64,000 bases of DNA from Lachnospiraceae bacterium (GCA_910576385.1 CAJTIR010000006.1:92311-156310), one strand, 5' to 3'; shown: positions 27,114-36,006, counted from the first letter of the stretch. Notes: generated by a model from the sequence alone, not told the origin. Numbers and translations are program-made.

Positions 27114-27120
27114 GGATGTT

Positions 27121-27798
27121 ATGGTAAATCGAGTAAATGGACAAAAATATTATGAATATGCGAAGATCAATCGCCAGAAACGGGAATCTACGGAATCTTC
27201 AGAATTTCACATGGATCCGCAGAATCAGGGAGTGATTTATGAGAAGAGTGAAGAGAAAAAGGAAACTTCTAAGGCGGCGGCTAAGGAAGAGCCTTTGGCA
27301 CAAAATACGGAGAAAATCCAAACTGGGGTGAAGATTGAGCTTTCCCATCAGGGACATAAGCGAGCCGAGAAGGGCAGACAGCGTGAGATTCTGACGGAGC
27401 AAGTAAAAAAATTTGCTCAAACAGCCATTACATTTTTAAAAGCTCTGTGGGACAGGGTTTGGAATGAATCGCCTCAGCAAAAGGAGACAGAATTTCCAGA
27501 GGTTTTGGCAGAACGGATGGAGGAAGCAGAGGAACAGGGAAAAGAGATAGAACTCTATGATCTAGAAGGAAAAGATATGTTGGCGCAGTCTATTTACAGC
27601 CAAGAGGAGATCCGAGCTATATTTCGGAGGGGAGATCAAAGAGAGATTCAGGATTTTCTATCTAATCACGGAGAGCGCCATCTTGCCAAAAATTCAGATC
27701 TTTTGACACAATATGACAAAAGGGGATTTATTGTGGGGATAAATCGTTCTGACAAAGAATTGATTTTGCATGGGGGAAAAAATGAGATCAAACTGTAG
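27121..27798 (+). CDS. Hypothetical hydrophilic protein
   Basis: 225 residues, starting 7 bases after the CbiT end, so probably co-transcribed with the cobalamin operon. It has no signal peptide, membrane helix or known motif. The first 110 residues are charged and likely disordered; a more ordered region follows from about 95 to 225 (TAITFLKALWDRVW, YSQEEIRAIFRRGD, GFIVGINRSDKELIL). Its start NRVNGQKYYEYAKIN faintly resembles the start of the protein at 52658. Function unknown. A hairpin follows. Confidence 0.7.
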   Translation: MVNRVNGQKYYEYAKINRQKRESTESSEFHMDPQNQGVIYEKSEEKKETSKAAAKEEPLAQNTEKIQTGVKIELSHQGHKRAEKGRQREILTEQVKKFAQTAITFLKALWDRVWNESPQQKETEFPEVLAERMEEAEEQGKEIELYDLEGKDMLAQSIYSQEEIRAIFRRGDQREIQDFLSNHGERHLAKNSDLLTQYDKRGFIVGINRSDKELILHGGKNEIKL

Positions 27799-27801
27799 AA
27801 C

Positions 27802-27832
27802 TAGTACAACGAATCTTATTTTCGTTGTACTA
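27802..27832 (+). terminator. Hairpin at the end of the ring-operon transcript
   Basis: A perfect 12-bp stem, arms 27802-27813 and 27821-27832, follows the stop codon. It lacks a clean T run, so termination is likely but not certain. Confidence 0.55.
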
Positions 27833-27837
27833 TATAA

Positions 27838-27866
27838 TTGACGGTTATGGTGTTGTATGATATTAT
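27838..27866 (+). promoter_or_regulatory. Sigma-A promoter of the HPt gene
   Basis: TTGACG (27838-27843), 17-base spacer, TATTAT (27861-27866), 61 bases upstream of the ATG. Confidence 0.75.
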
Positions 27867-27926
27867 TATCAATATAAGATGGTATGTTAATGAAATAAAA
27901 GGACATAGAGGAAAGGAAGAAATAAT

Positions 27927-28277
27927 ATGGGAATGATTGAGGATTTAAAGGAGTTGGGGGTTAATACAGAAGAAGGATTAAAGCGTTTAAATGGCAATCA
28001 ATCCTTTTATGAGAAGATGCTGCGTTCTGTTCCCAAAATGTTGGAAAAAGATCCAGTTGATCCAGAATTTCCAGCAGATGATTATGGCGATATTATTGAG
28101 AAGACGCATGCAATCAAGGGTGCAACCGGGAATTTGTCTTTGACCCCTTTATATGAGGCATATACACAGATTGTGGATTTGCTGCGTGAAAGTAAGCCTG
28201 AGGAAGCGCGGAAAATTCTCAAGGATATCCTGCCTGTACAGGAGCAGATTTTAAATACAATTAACCAATATCAATAG
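27927..28277 (+). CDS. Stand-alone HPt (histidine phosphotransfer) protein
   Basis: 116 residues. EKTHAIKGATGNLSL (about 55-69) matches the HPt core HxxKGxxxNL, with the phospho-accepting His and the supporting Lys-Gly. The whole chain is one four-helix HPt domain. No hybrid kinase or receiver is adjacent, so its phosphorelay partners are elsewhere. AGGAAAGGAAG is the ribosome site. It has its own promoter and a 67-base gap to asnB. Confidence 0.85.
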   Translation: MGMIEDLKELGVNTEEGLKRLNGNQSFYEKMLRSVPKMLEKDPVDPEFPADDYGDIIEKTHAIKGATGNLSLTPLYEAYTQIVDLLRESKPEEARKILKDILPVQEQILNTINQYQ

Positions 28278-28291
28278 GTCATATGGTATAA

Positions 28292-28338
28292 TTCCTGTTT
28301 TTTCTTGATATAATAAATTAAATTGAAAAACAGGAGTT
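28292..28338 (+). promoter_or_regulatory. Possible stem masking the asnB ribosome site
   Basis: TTCCTGTTTTTTC (28292-28304) can pair with GAAAAACAGGAG (28325-28336), with a one-base bulge. The right arm contains the AGGAG of asnB. It may be a weak translational switch or a terminator for the HPt gene. No known riboswitch or T-box sequence is seen. Confidence 0.35.
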
Positions 28339-28344
28339 ATTGAT

Positions 28345-30198
28345 ATGTGTGGAATTGCAGGATTCTATCATAGAGAGAAAGATTATGAAAAGGATGGAAC
28401 ATATTATCGTTCCATCCTTGTTGCTATGCATGAAAAACTTCAGAGAAGAGGGCCGGATGATGCAGGTATTTATCTGAGTGGGCATTGTGGATTGTCCCAC
28501 AGCCGTCTGTCTATTATCGACCTCTCAGGAGGTCATCAGCCAATGGTGCGCCGGGCAGGAGAGCGCACATGTGCCATTGTATACAATGGGGAGTTGTATA
28601 ATGCCAGAGAGCTTCGTGAGGAGCTGATGGAAAAGGGATGGAAGTTTGAGACTACTTGTGATACAGAAGTAATTTTGCTGGGATTTATGGAATATGGAGT
28701 GGAGATTGCCTCAAAGCTCAACGGTATTTTTGCCTTTGCTATTTTAGATCAGCGAAACGATACCTTATATTTGTTCCGTGATCCCATCGGAGTAAAACCC
28801 TTGTTTTATATGAAAAAAGATCATGAATTGATCTTCGGCTCAGAGATAAAAGCAATTTTAGCGCACCCATCAGTGAATGCAGAACTTGACCGGGAGGGGT
28901 TAAATGAGATTTTTGGAATTGGTCCGGCTCGGAGTACAGGCTGCGGTGTACTCAAAGGTATGAAAGAGGTGTGCCCAGGAGAGTACATTACTTATGGCAA
29001 AAAGCGCGCTCTGCAGCGCAAGGTGTACTGGAAGCTTGAGAGCTTTCCTCATACGGACAGTTATGAGAAGACAGTTGAGACAGTTGCGGAATTAGTTCAG
29101 GATTCGATTCGCCGTCAGATGGTGTCGGACGTACCAATCTGCACATTTTTGTCTGGTGGTGTGGACAGCAGTCTGGTTTCTGCCGTGTGTGCCGCAGAAC
29201 TGAAAAAACAGGGCAAGCAGCTTACTACATTTTCTTTTGATTTTGTGGATAATCAGAAGAATTTTAAGGCCAATGCTTTTCAACCCTCTCAGGATCGTCC
29301 CTATGTGGAAAAAATGGTACAGTATATTGGCTCAGACCATCATTTTTTGGAATGTGACAACACACATCAGCTTACCATGCTGTATGATTCTGTGAAGGCA
29401 CACGATCTGCCAGCAATGGCGGATGTAGATTCGTCCATGTTGTATTTTTGTTCTCAAGTCAGCAAGAGCCATAAAGTGACCTTGACAGGGGAATGTGCAG
29501 ATGAGATTTTTGGGGGTTATCCCTGGTTTCATCGGCAAGAATGTTTTCAGGCTCAAACGTTTCCTTGGACAATGGATTTATCTCCTCGCAAAGAATTGCT
29601 CTCAGATGAATTTCTGGAATATCTGCGCATGGATGAATATGTGAGGGAGAGTTATCAACATTCGATAGCGCAAACGCCCCGCTGTGAGGAGGACAGCCCG
29701 CAGGAGGCCAGGCGGCGGGAAATTTCCTGGCTCAATCTGCGCTGGTTTATGCAGACACTTTTAAACCGCATGGACCGCACCAGCATGTACAGCGGTCTGG
29801 AAGCAAGAGTTCCTTTTGCAGATCCAAGGATTGTCCAATATGTGTGGAATGTGCCTTGGGAGATGAAAGCCAAGGATGGGGTGGTAAAAAATCTGCTGCG
29901 TCAGTCTGGCAGAGGGCTTTTGCCTGAGGAAGTGCTGTTTCGCAGAAAATCTCCTTATCCAAAGACCTACGATCCGCGCTATGAGAATCTTCTAAAAGAC
30001 AAAATCCGCGAAATGCTCGCGCATGAGGACGCCCCAGTGCTGCAGTTTTTGGATCGCAATAAGGTGGAAGCGTTTTTGGCGCGTCCTTCCGATTATGGCA
30101 AACCTTGGTATGGTCAGTTAATGGCCGGGCCACAGCTTCTGGCTTATCTGCTGCAGATCAATGCTTGGATGGAGTTATATCAAATTACAGTTCACTAA
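28345..30198 (+). CDS. asnB: Asparagine synthase (glutamine-hydrolysing)
   Basis: Makes asparagine from aspartate, ATP and glutamine. 617 residues, the usual size. It starts MCGIAGF with Cys2 as the glutaminase nucleophile. The N-terminal class II amidotransferase domain shows RGPDDAG and VYNGELYNA. The synthetase domain shows the PP-loop FLSGGVDSSLVSA (about 265) and GECADEIFGGYPWF. AGGAG precedes the ATG. It is convergent with the remnant of the FMN-binding gene. Confidence 0.96.
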   Translation: MCGIAGFYHREKDYEKDGTYYRSILVAMHEKLQRRGPDDAGIYLSGHCGLSHSRLSIIDLSGGHQPMVRRAGERTCAIVYNGELYNARELREELMEKGWKFETTCDTEVILLGFMEYGVEIASKLNGIFAFAILDQRNDTLYLFRDPIGVKPLFYMKKDHELIFGSEIKAILAHPSVNAELDREGLNEIFGIGPARSTGCGVLKGMKEVCPGEYITYGKKRALQRKVYWKLESFPHTDSYEKTVETVAELVQDSIRRQMVSDVPICTFLSGGVDSSLVSAVCAAELKKQGKQLTTFSFDFVDNQKNFKANAFQPSQDRPYVEKMVQYIGSDHHFLECDNTHQLTMLYDSVKAHDLPAMADVDSSMLYFCSQVSKSHKVTLTGECADEIFGGYPWFHRQECFQAQTFPWTMDLSPRKELLSDEFLEYLRMDEYVRESYQHSIAQTPRCEEDSPQEARRREISWLNLRWFMQTLLNRMDRTSMYSGLEARVPFADPRIVQYVWNVPWEMKAKDGVVKNLLRQSGRGLLPEEVLFRRKSPYPKTYDPRYENLLKDKIREMLAHEDAPVLQFLDRNKVEAFLARPSDYGKPWYGQLMAGPQLLAYLLQINAWMELYQITVH

Positions 30199-30275
30199 AG
30201 TGAGCGTAGACAGGACAGATATTTATGTGAGATTTTTAAATAATTCGTTTCTTCAAATAAACGGAGACAAGGTGA

Positions 30276-30400
30276 TCAGATTAACTTATGGAGGCTAAGG
30301 GAATCCTTAGTCTCCATAAAGTTTAATGAGGATGCTCTGTCTCTTGTGAGCGCATTTTCCACAGCTTTCTTGATTACAATGCTTGAATTTGTCGCACCTG
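30276..30400 (-). pseudogene. C-terminal half of the interrupted FMN-binding-domain gene
   Basis: On the minus strand the frame GATNSSIVIKKAVENAL begins right at a CAGG (plus-strand CCTG at 30397-30400) and runs to a stop at 30276. It is the missing end of the FMN_bind domain whose beginning lies at 36103-36360: that half ends DAVSG and this half resumes GATNSS, the classic flavin-attachment motif region. The 5.7-kb element lies between. The last 15 codons overlap an inverted repeat at 30283-30323. Confidence 0.85.
30283..30323. terminator. Inverted repeat between asnB and the FMN-binding gene end
   Basis: About 18-bp arms (30283-30300 and 30305-30323) with one mismatch and a one-base bulge around a GAAT loop. 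It lies between convergent genes and may end both, although T runs are poor. Confidence 0.5.
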
Positions 30401-30425
30401 TTGCTGCTTGTCAAGGATGTATTCA

Positions 30426-30626
30426 TCATTTTTCATCACTTTTTCTTGGTCTGCCCTGTTTCCCATGCTCTAAATCGTGGAGAATGACACGCTTTAGCTT
30501 ATCCTTTACGCTTTGGGTACTCGTATCAGAAAAATGTATCTCGACTAAATACCTTGTCTTGTCAATTTTCTGTTGTAAACAGGGCGTTAATCGCCCTGTG
30601 GTGTTGGTCTGAATGTTGTCGCCCAT
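30426..30626 (-). CDS. TnpW-like small transposon protein
   Basis: 66 residues at the far end of the element. GRLTPCLQQKIDKTRYLVEIHFSD followed by TSTQSVKDKLKRVI resembles the short TnpW-type proteins of Tn4451-like elements (a Thr-Gly-Arg start, then a hydrophobic strand and HFSDTS). The role of that family is unknown. The ATG is preceded by AGGAGG (near 30636). Confidence 0.6.
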   Translation of the reverse strand: MGDNIQTNTTGRLTPCLQQKIDKTRYLVEIHFSDTSTQSVKDKLKRVILHDLEHGKQGRPRKSDEK

Positions 30627-30643
30627 TGTTCCTCCTTAATGGC

Positions 30644-30682
30644 AAAAAATAGAGCATATAGATTTCAGTTCCTATATGCTCT
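30644..30682 (-). terminator. Intrinsic terminator inside the element (minus strand)
   Basis: Perfect 11-bp stem AGAGCATATAG/CTATATGCTCT (30651-30661, 30672-30682), followed on the minus strand by a T6 run. It separates the nuclease remnant from the TnpW-like gene. Confidence 0.75.
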
Positions 30683-30703
30683 AACGCTGTTACTATATTT
30701 GAT

Positions 30704-30723
30704 TTTGATTGATATGATTGATT
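30704..30723. repeat. 20-bp direct repeat within the element, copy 1
   Basis: Identical to 34254-34273. It lies just after the end of the Rpn-like remnant and overlaps its last bases. Confidence 0.7.
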
Positions 30724-31293
30724 ACGCTAATTGCATAACCTCCGTTTCAAGTTCCTTTAATTCGTCTAATGATAATGAGGGAACACATAGTGCGATTTCA
30801 TCAAGTGATAGCTTTCCCATTTTTATCATTCTTTCCGCTGTTTCTCTAGCTTCATCATGCCTTTCACTTCTGATAGACGACTTCATAATCTGTTCTTCAT
30901 CAAACAAACTCATCATAATCGTCACAACCTCCTTTTCTCTCTGCGCTAAATATTCCCTTAAAACATTCCTATCCTTGCATATGCGGATTGTTTCTGTAAC
31001 TGCCTTTTATTATTGACAATAAAACCTAAATCGTTATACAGATTATCAGTTAGCACATTTGTGATTGTTACATCTGTAAGTGAGTCCTCTGTCGCTGTGG
31101 TGTCCTCCAGGTGGAGCGTTTTATATAGCTTTAGCAGATAACGCTTGTTTTGAAAAAGGTCAAGGAATACGCTGTTTTTTGCTGTACGCTTTGCCATGAC
31201 TTCCTCTATCTGTTTTATATCGTCCGACACCTTATGACCTCGATTTCTAAAAATCTGTGACACAAAATACGATATATCCTGTTCCTGCCACAC
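30722..31293 (-). pseudogene. Rpn-like PD-(D/E)XK nuclease remnant with its core deleted
   Basis: Two pieces of the same kind of gene lie head to tail. The N-terminal piece (31293-30958) contains SVFLDLFQNKRYLLKLYK and TDVTITNVLTDNLYNDLGF, typical of the start of Rpn/transposase-like PD-(D/E)XK proteins. It then loses the family sequence just before the catalytic strand. The C-terminal piece (down to 30722) encodes REYLAQREKEVVTIMMSLFDEE followed by a helical tail. The middle, with the catalytic residues, is missing. Family recognition is from memory of recurrent motifs. Confidence 0.65.
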
Positions 31294-31337
31294 TTCAATT
31301 ATACAAAAAAACGCTTGTCTTTACAATAAAATTCACA

Positions 31338-32555
31338 TTAAATTTCCTCCTCCCTCCGTTTCGTTCTGCTCTGTTGCCTGTTCTGCTGTCGGCTCTCGTT
31401 CTGAAGTTCCCTCTCAAGGTTCTTTTTGTTATAGCCGATTACCTCGGTATATGCTAATTCTGTGGCGGTCTTAGTCTGTTCCCTGCCGATACTGTCATAT
31501 TCAGACTGCAAAGACTGTATCTCGGCTTTCCACTGTTTCGGCGTTATCTTCTCGCCGTTCTGTAAAAGGCTCTGCATACGCTCCTTTAATTCGAGGTACT
31601 TCGATAAGCTGTCCTTATGCTCTTTGTCGTATCTCATTTTCGCAAGCCCTTTTAGTGACTGGCTCTCCTTATAGGTGGCTTGGATTGGCGCATAGAGGGC
31701 ATACATTTTTGACAGTTCCTTTAATAGGCTTAGTTTCTGCCCCTTGGAAAGATGTACCGTTTCCAACTGCTGATATTTCCGTTCCCTGTCCTCTGTGAAT
31801 TTCGCAAGGCTCTCAAAGCTGTCTATCTTCCTTGTCGTGATGAATTTCTCCGCATTGTCGGCTGACTGCAAGACGGTTCTGTCAGATATTCTTCTTAGGT
31901 GCTTTCCGCTGACAATCGGCAAATCAAGCCTGCCTTTGCGCTCCCTTACCTTTGCAATCATCTCCATGAATTCATTCTTCACGCTGACCGCCTCATTTTT
32001 AATCTTGGCGTACTGTGCGCTGTGAAGTTCCTGCCTGGCAAGCATGAGCATTTCTTTTGCCTGTTCCAACAGCAGATTGTTCTTGATGATTTCCCGATTG
32101 ATGTTGCCCCTCTCGGTCTGTATTTCCTTATGCTCTAAAGCATTGGCAACCGCCCCGATATGGATTGTCGGCTCTCGGTCAATCCCCTGTTCCTTAAAAG
32201 ATCGATGCTCCCAATGTACCGCAATCCCCAACTGTTCATTGGTGGCATTGATTGTGTCGGCTAAATCTTTTCGCCACATTTTAGCGTTTTCCCTGCTGTT
32301 CCAGTCGGTGCTTTCTACGGTCTGACATTTCCATTGTTTTCTGTTCCGCTTGTCAACTTTCTGCTGTCCAGTCTTTTTGTCAATAAGGGGAACACGCTCC
32401 CCGTTTTCATCAAGGACATAAACCTTTTTGGTCTTTGCTCCCCATTCGCCATTTTCGGTAAGAGGGCGCATTGTGAGTAAAACATGGATATGTGCGCACC
32501 CCGTAAACGGGGTGAATACGTTACCTCGGCTTTTCAGTTTCGTTGCCCTCGTCAT
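31338..32555 (-). CDS. MobA/MobL-family relaxase lacking its N-terminal part
   Basis: 405 residues. CAHIHVLLTMRPLTENGEWG and TVESTDWNSRENAKMWRKDLAD are the second half of the MobA/MobL relaxase domain, the HIH being part of the metal-binding histidines. About 100 N-terminal residues that normally carry the catalytic Tyr are missing: before HIH there are only about 20 unrelated residues (MTRATKLKSRGNVFTPFTG). The rest (about 150-405) is a long coiled-coil tail. The start overlaps the DUF3847 stop by ATGA, so it is still coupled. An 18-base palindrome (32497-32514) sits at the point where normal sequence begins. It probably cannot nick DNA. Confidence 0.75.
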   Translation of the reverse strand: MTRATKLKSRGNVFTPFTGCAHIHVLLTMRPLTENGEWGAKTKKVYVLDENGERVPLIDKKTGQQKVDKRNRKQWKCQTVESTDWNSRENAKMWRKDLADTINATNEQLGIAVHWEHRSFKEQGIDREPTIHIGAVANALEHKEIQTERGNINREIIKNNLLLEQAKEMLMLARQELHSAQYAKIKNEAVSVKNEFMEMIAKVRERKGRLDLPIVSGKHLRRISDRTVLQSADNAEKFITTRKIDSFESLAKFTEDRERKYQQLETVHLSKGQKLSLLKELSKMYALYAPIQATYKESQSLKGLAKMRYDKEHKDSLSKYLELKERMQSLLQNGEKITPKQWKAEIQSLQSEYDSIGREQTKTATELAYTEVIGYNKKNLERELQNESRQQNRQQSRTKRREEEI

Positions 32556-32893
32556 TCCGTACCGCCCTCGTTTTCATTTTCGGCATTGGGGAGAGTGGAT
32601 TGTGGGGGAGTAATTTCCCGGCTTTCCGCTTTGATTTTAGATATAATCTGCTGACAGTCCCTTGTCTGCAAAGCAACAGACAAGATACGGTTTAACTCGC
32701 CCTCGTCATAGCGATAACAGTCGGGGAGATACTTCACGATAATACCGCCCAGGATGTACTTGTGGTGGTTCTCGGCTTTGCGTTTCTTCTCGTTCTGCTT
32801 TTTCTTCTCGTTGGCTACACGCTGTTTTGCCTGTTGCAATGCCGGCAATGCTTTTTCCAAATTTTTGTTTGCGTCATTCTTGCTCTCAATCAT
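32552..32893 (-). CDS. DUF3847 protein
   Basis: 113 residues. Lys-rich coiled-coil beginning, then KAENHHKYILGGIIVKYLP and an alternating helical C-terminus, as in DUF3847 proteins that are found just upstream of MobA/MobL relaxases in mobilizable elements. It may be a relaxosome accessory; this is inferred from position. It overlaps the relaxase start by 4 bases. Confidence 0.7.
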   Translation of the reverse strand: MIESKNDANKNLEKALPALQQAKQRVANEKKKQNEKKRKAENHHKYILGGIIVKYLPDCYRYDEGELNRILSVALQTRDCQQIISKIKAESREITPPQSTLPNAENENEGGTE

Positions 32894-32935
32894 CTTGATA
32901 CCTCATTCTTTCTGTGCTGTGTTGATAGGTTCTGA

Positions 32936-32979
32936 AAATAAAAAAGGTAGCGGATTGTCTGTTAAGATAATCGCTACCT
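32936..32979 (-). terminator. Intrinsic terminator after the CPBP gene
   Basis: AGGTAGCG/CGCTACCT (32945-32952 and 32972-32979) followed on the minus strand by TTTTTT. It isolates the CPBP gene from the mobilization genes. Confidence 0.75.
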
Positions 32980-33035
32980 AATGGTAAACAATATTCAGTT
33001 TTTATATTTCTGCTCTGTCAAATAATTTTATCATT

Positions 33036-33830
33036 TTAATGCTTGTAAATAGGGCAGAAGTTATCTTTATTTTTGTGGATAATATAAATGCCGTATATTC
33101 CTAATAACAAATACATTATTAAACAGAAAACTAATCCTATTGTTGGATATTGATTACTTTTAGAAAAACAAAATGGTATACCGCACAAATCCACTACAAA
33201 ATGTAAAATAATTGGTATCCATAAATTTCGGGTTTTGACATAAACTGCCCCAAAGTAAACTCCTAATGCAGTAGCCCAAACAGCTTTGCAAATAATTGTT
33301 AAAATTGGTTGCCCAAGTGCACCAAAAATATGCCCAAAACCAAATAGTGCAGATGAAATAATAACTGCATATAATGTAGCATTATCTCGTTTGCCAAACC
33401 ATTTTTCAATGATATTCTGTAATAATCCTCTCAGATAAATTTCCTCCATTATTGCAACACCTATATAATACACAACACCCTCTACAATAACTCTATATAT
33501 TGTTGGTTTATTATTAAACGGTGAAAGTCCTATACAAAAAGCAACTGCCACTATAAGTGTAGCAACAAGGGAGGGAATACCATATCTTTTCAAACCAATC
33601 AGTATATTTTGAAATTGCAATCCAAAATTCCACTCTTTTATAATGGTTTTCCTGCATACATAACATAAAGCAAAAGCAAATATAAAATTTATCATCAAAG
33701 AAAAATAAATTGGTTCTATATCCCTTATTTGTATATTACAGAATAAAGCCGCAGGTAATGCGGTCATTTCCATAAAGGTCATTATTATTGTCAGTATAGT
33801 AACACCGATTGATGTGCGTTTGTCTATCAT
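33036..33830 (-). CDS. CPBP-family (CAAX-like) intramembrane metalloprotease
   Basis: 264 residues with about eight hydrophobic segments. The three family motifs are present: EEIYLRG (about 130), FGFGHIF (about 167) and HFVVDL (about 213), giving the Glu and His residues of the active site. The family includes prenyl-protein proteases and bacteriocin maturation or self-immunity proteins. AT-rich compared with the flanking mobilization genes and closed off by its own terminator, it looks like cargo picked up by the element. Substrate unknown. Confidence 0.88.
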   Translation of the reverse strand: MIDKRTSIGVTILTIIMTFMEMTALPAALFCNIQIRDIEPIYFSLMINFIFAFALCYVCRKTIIKEWNFGLQFQNILIGLKRYGIPSLVATLIVAVAFCIGLSPFNNKPTIYRVIVEGVVYYIGVAIMEEIYLRGLLQNIIEKWFGKRDNATLYAVIISSALFGFGHIFGALGQPILTIICKAVWATALGVYFGAVYVKTRNLWIPIILHFVVDLCGIPFCFSKSNQYPTIGLVFCLIMYLLLGIYGIYIIHKNKDNFCPIYKH

Positions 33831-33948
33831 GGTTAATCTCCTTAGCCGTTAATTTATTGAATTATTCAACGCTGTTATTTTACCACAACAGCATACACAA
33901 TTCCATTAAATTTTACTTAATCTCTCTTTATCCTATTCTTTGCAATCA

Positions 33949-34218
33949 TCATCTGCCGAAGCGATGGAACATCGCTTTGCCTGTATCCCTCTGCTCGGTG
34001 CTGACCGCTCTCGGTTTCTGGTAGCCGATAAAAGACTTTGGAAAGGAATAGGTCTTAGATACCTCGTCCTGTCCTGTCAGCTTGTATGTGTCGGGATAGT
34101 CGGCAACAAGCGTATCAAGTTTTCACATGACCGATTTATCTCTTGTATAGAGGGTGGCGGTCTGTTCTCCTGCGTTATAATCGACAACCGTTTCCTGCTC
34201 GTATCGTGAATGTTTCAT
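33949..34218 (-). pseudogene. Small conserved element protein with a nonsense codon
   Basis: The start MKHSRYEQETVVDYN reads into TGA at 34123-34125 (codon 32), then the same frame continues KLDTLVADYPDTYKLTGQ and VSKTYSFPKSFIGYQKPR to a stop at 33949. This 89-codon type of protein is common in clostridial conjugative and mobilizable elements; its function is unknown. One substitution in the codon after DKSVM explains the break. Confidence 0.75.
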
Positions 34219-34253
34219 AACCCACTTCCTGCCTTTCCTGTTGCATATATCAG

Positions 34254-34273
34254 TTTGATTGATATGATTGATT
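34254..34273. repeat. 20-bp direct repeat within the element, copy 2
   Basis: TTTGATTGATATGATTGATT occurs here and at 30704-30723, in the same orientation. Each copy is itself built of TGAT(T) steps. Both copies are non-coding. Confidence 0.7.
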
Positions 34274-34433
34274 TTGGGTGCTGTCAAAGATTTTTCGCCC
34301 GTCAATTATCGGGTATTTAGATTGTATGGTGCTATATGTGGGTGTTTCTCCACTTGACGGAATATGCTTTCACTTCCTACGGTAATATACCGCAGATTTT
34401 GTTCCAAAAACGAAAAAAGCCATAACATCACTG

Positions 34434-36006
34434 TCATAGCCTTTTCCTACAAAACCTATTTTTACATTTGTGGTCACGTTCATGCACGACTATTTTCTCC
34501 ACAAACTCATTCAGCATTACCGTTGATATTTCCTCCGCATTGCTGTATCTCTCAACCAATTTGAGGAAACGTGCGGCAGATTTGCGGTCATTTTCATACT
34601 GTGCCTGTTCCGTTTTGTAACCGTCCAATTCGCCCTGTAACTGTTCCTGCTCACCCTCATACTGGTTGTAGAGCATGGTATAACGCTTGTCCGATAACTT
34701 CCTCAATGCGTTGTCCTCGTAAATCTTTGCAATCAGCATTTCCAATTCTCCGATACGCTTTTCGCATACGGTCATTCGTTTTTTCTGTTCAGTAAAATCC
34801 ACAGTCTGCCTGTCCTCAATATGCGACTGCATTTCTTCCACAAAACGCTCTTTATCAAGATTAGCGTACTTGACAACTTCCCTAATCGTTTTTGCCGCTA
34901 TCTCCATGACGTGATCCGCTTTGATGCGGTGCGCTGACTGGCACAATGTCCCGACTGGCTGTTTCGCATAATTACCGCACACATACATGGGAACACGCTT
35001 TCCGTTGTTTACCCTGTGGACATACATCTTGCCGCCGCAACCAGCGCAGTATATCAGTCCTGTGAGTGGGTGCGCTTCGCCCCAACCATCGGGATAACGC
35101 TTTATCTGTCTTCTGATACGCTGTACGTTGTCAAATGTTTCTTGGTCGATAATCGGCTCATGGGTGTCCTCAAAGATTAACCACTGGCCTTTATCCACAT
35201 AATGGCTTTTTTTATCCTTGAAATGCTTGCGTGTCTTGAAATTTACCGTATGCCCTAAATATTCATGTTTCTGTAAGATATGCGCTATGGTGGAACTCTG
35301 CCACTTATAAGGGTTCTTAATTTCCCTGCTCTGCCACAATCCCACGCCTAACTGTGATTGATGGTAGGCAGGAATCGGGATATGTTCGGCTGATAACTGT
35401 GTCGCAATCTGATACGGACCGTAACCCTCCAAAGTCATTCGAAATATCCGTCTGACAATGGGCGCTGCCACTTCATCAATCACCCATTGGTTTTTATCTT
35501 CGCTGTCTTTCAGATAACCGTATGGCGGACTGCTCGCAACGTGCTTTCCGCTTTCGCCTTTTGCCTTAAAAGTGGACTTGATTTTCTTGCTGATGTCCTT
35601 TGCATAGTATTCATTGATTACATCGCGGAACGGAAAGGACATCATCATCAAAGCCCGAACCGGTGTCAACGCCCTCGTTGACTGCAATCAGCCTTACATT
35701 CGCCCTGCGTAGCTGTTCCCGCAACATTCCCATCTGCACATAATTTCTTCCCAGTCGGCTCATGTCCTTCACAATGATTGTTCCGATATTTCCCTTTTCG
35801 ACTTCTGCAAGCATGGCTTGCAATCCCTCACGCTCAAAGGTAGTGCCGGAGATTCCGTCATCGGTAAAGTGGCGTATGCCCGTAAAACCGTTCTTTTCCG
35901 CATAGTCCTCTAACATTGCCTTTTGGTTGGATATACTGTTGCTCTCACCCTGTAACTCGTCATCGTGGCTCAATCTCTCGTATAATGCTGTTAAATCGTG
36001 ACTCAT
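34434..36006 (-). pseudogene. Large serine recombinase (TnpX/TndX-like), frameshifted
   Basis: The ATG at 36006 (AGGAGG upstream) starts MSHDLTALYERLS, with the Ser nucleophile region, GISGTTFEREGLQAML and VKDMSRLGRNY of the resolvase catalytic domain. The frame fails near 35645 after GVDTGSGFDDD and ends at 35611. The protein continues one frame over from FPFRDVINEYYAKDISKKI, through the recombinase domain (GYLKDSEDKNQWVIDE) and the zinc ribbon (CAGCGGK with YVCGNY), to a coiled coil. It ends at 34434 with CKNRFCRKRL, which does not look like a normal end. It lies at the element end next to the core CAGG, as expected for the gene that moves it. Confidence 0.88.
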
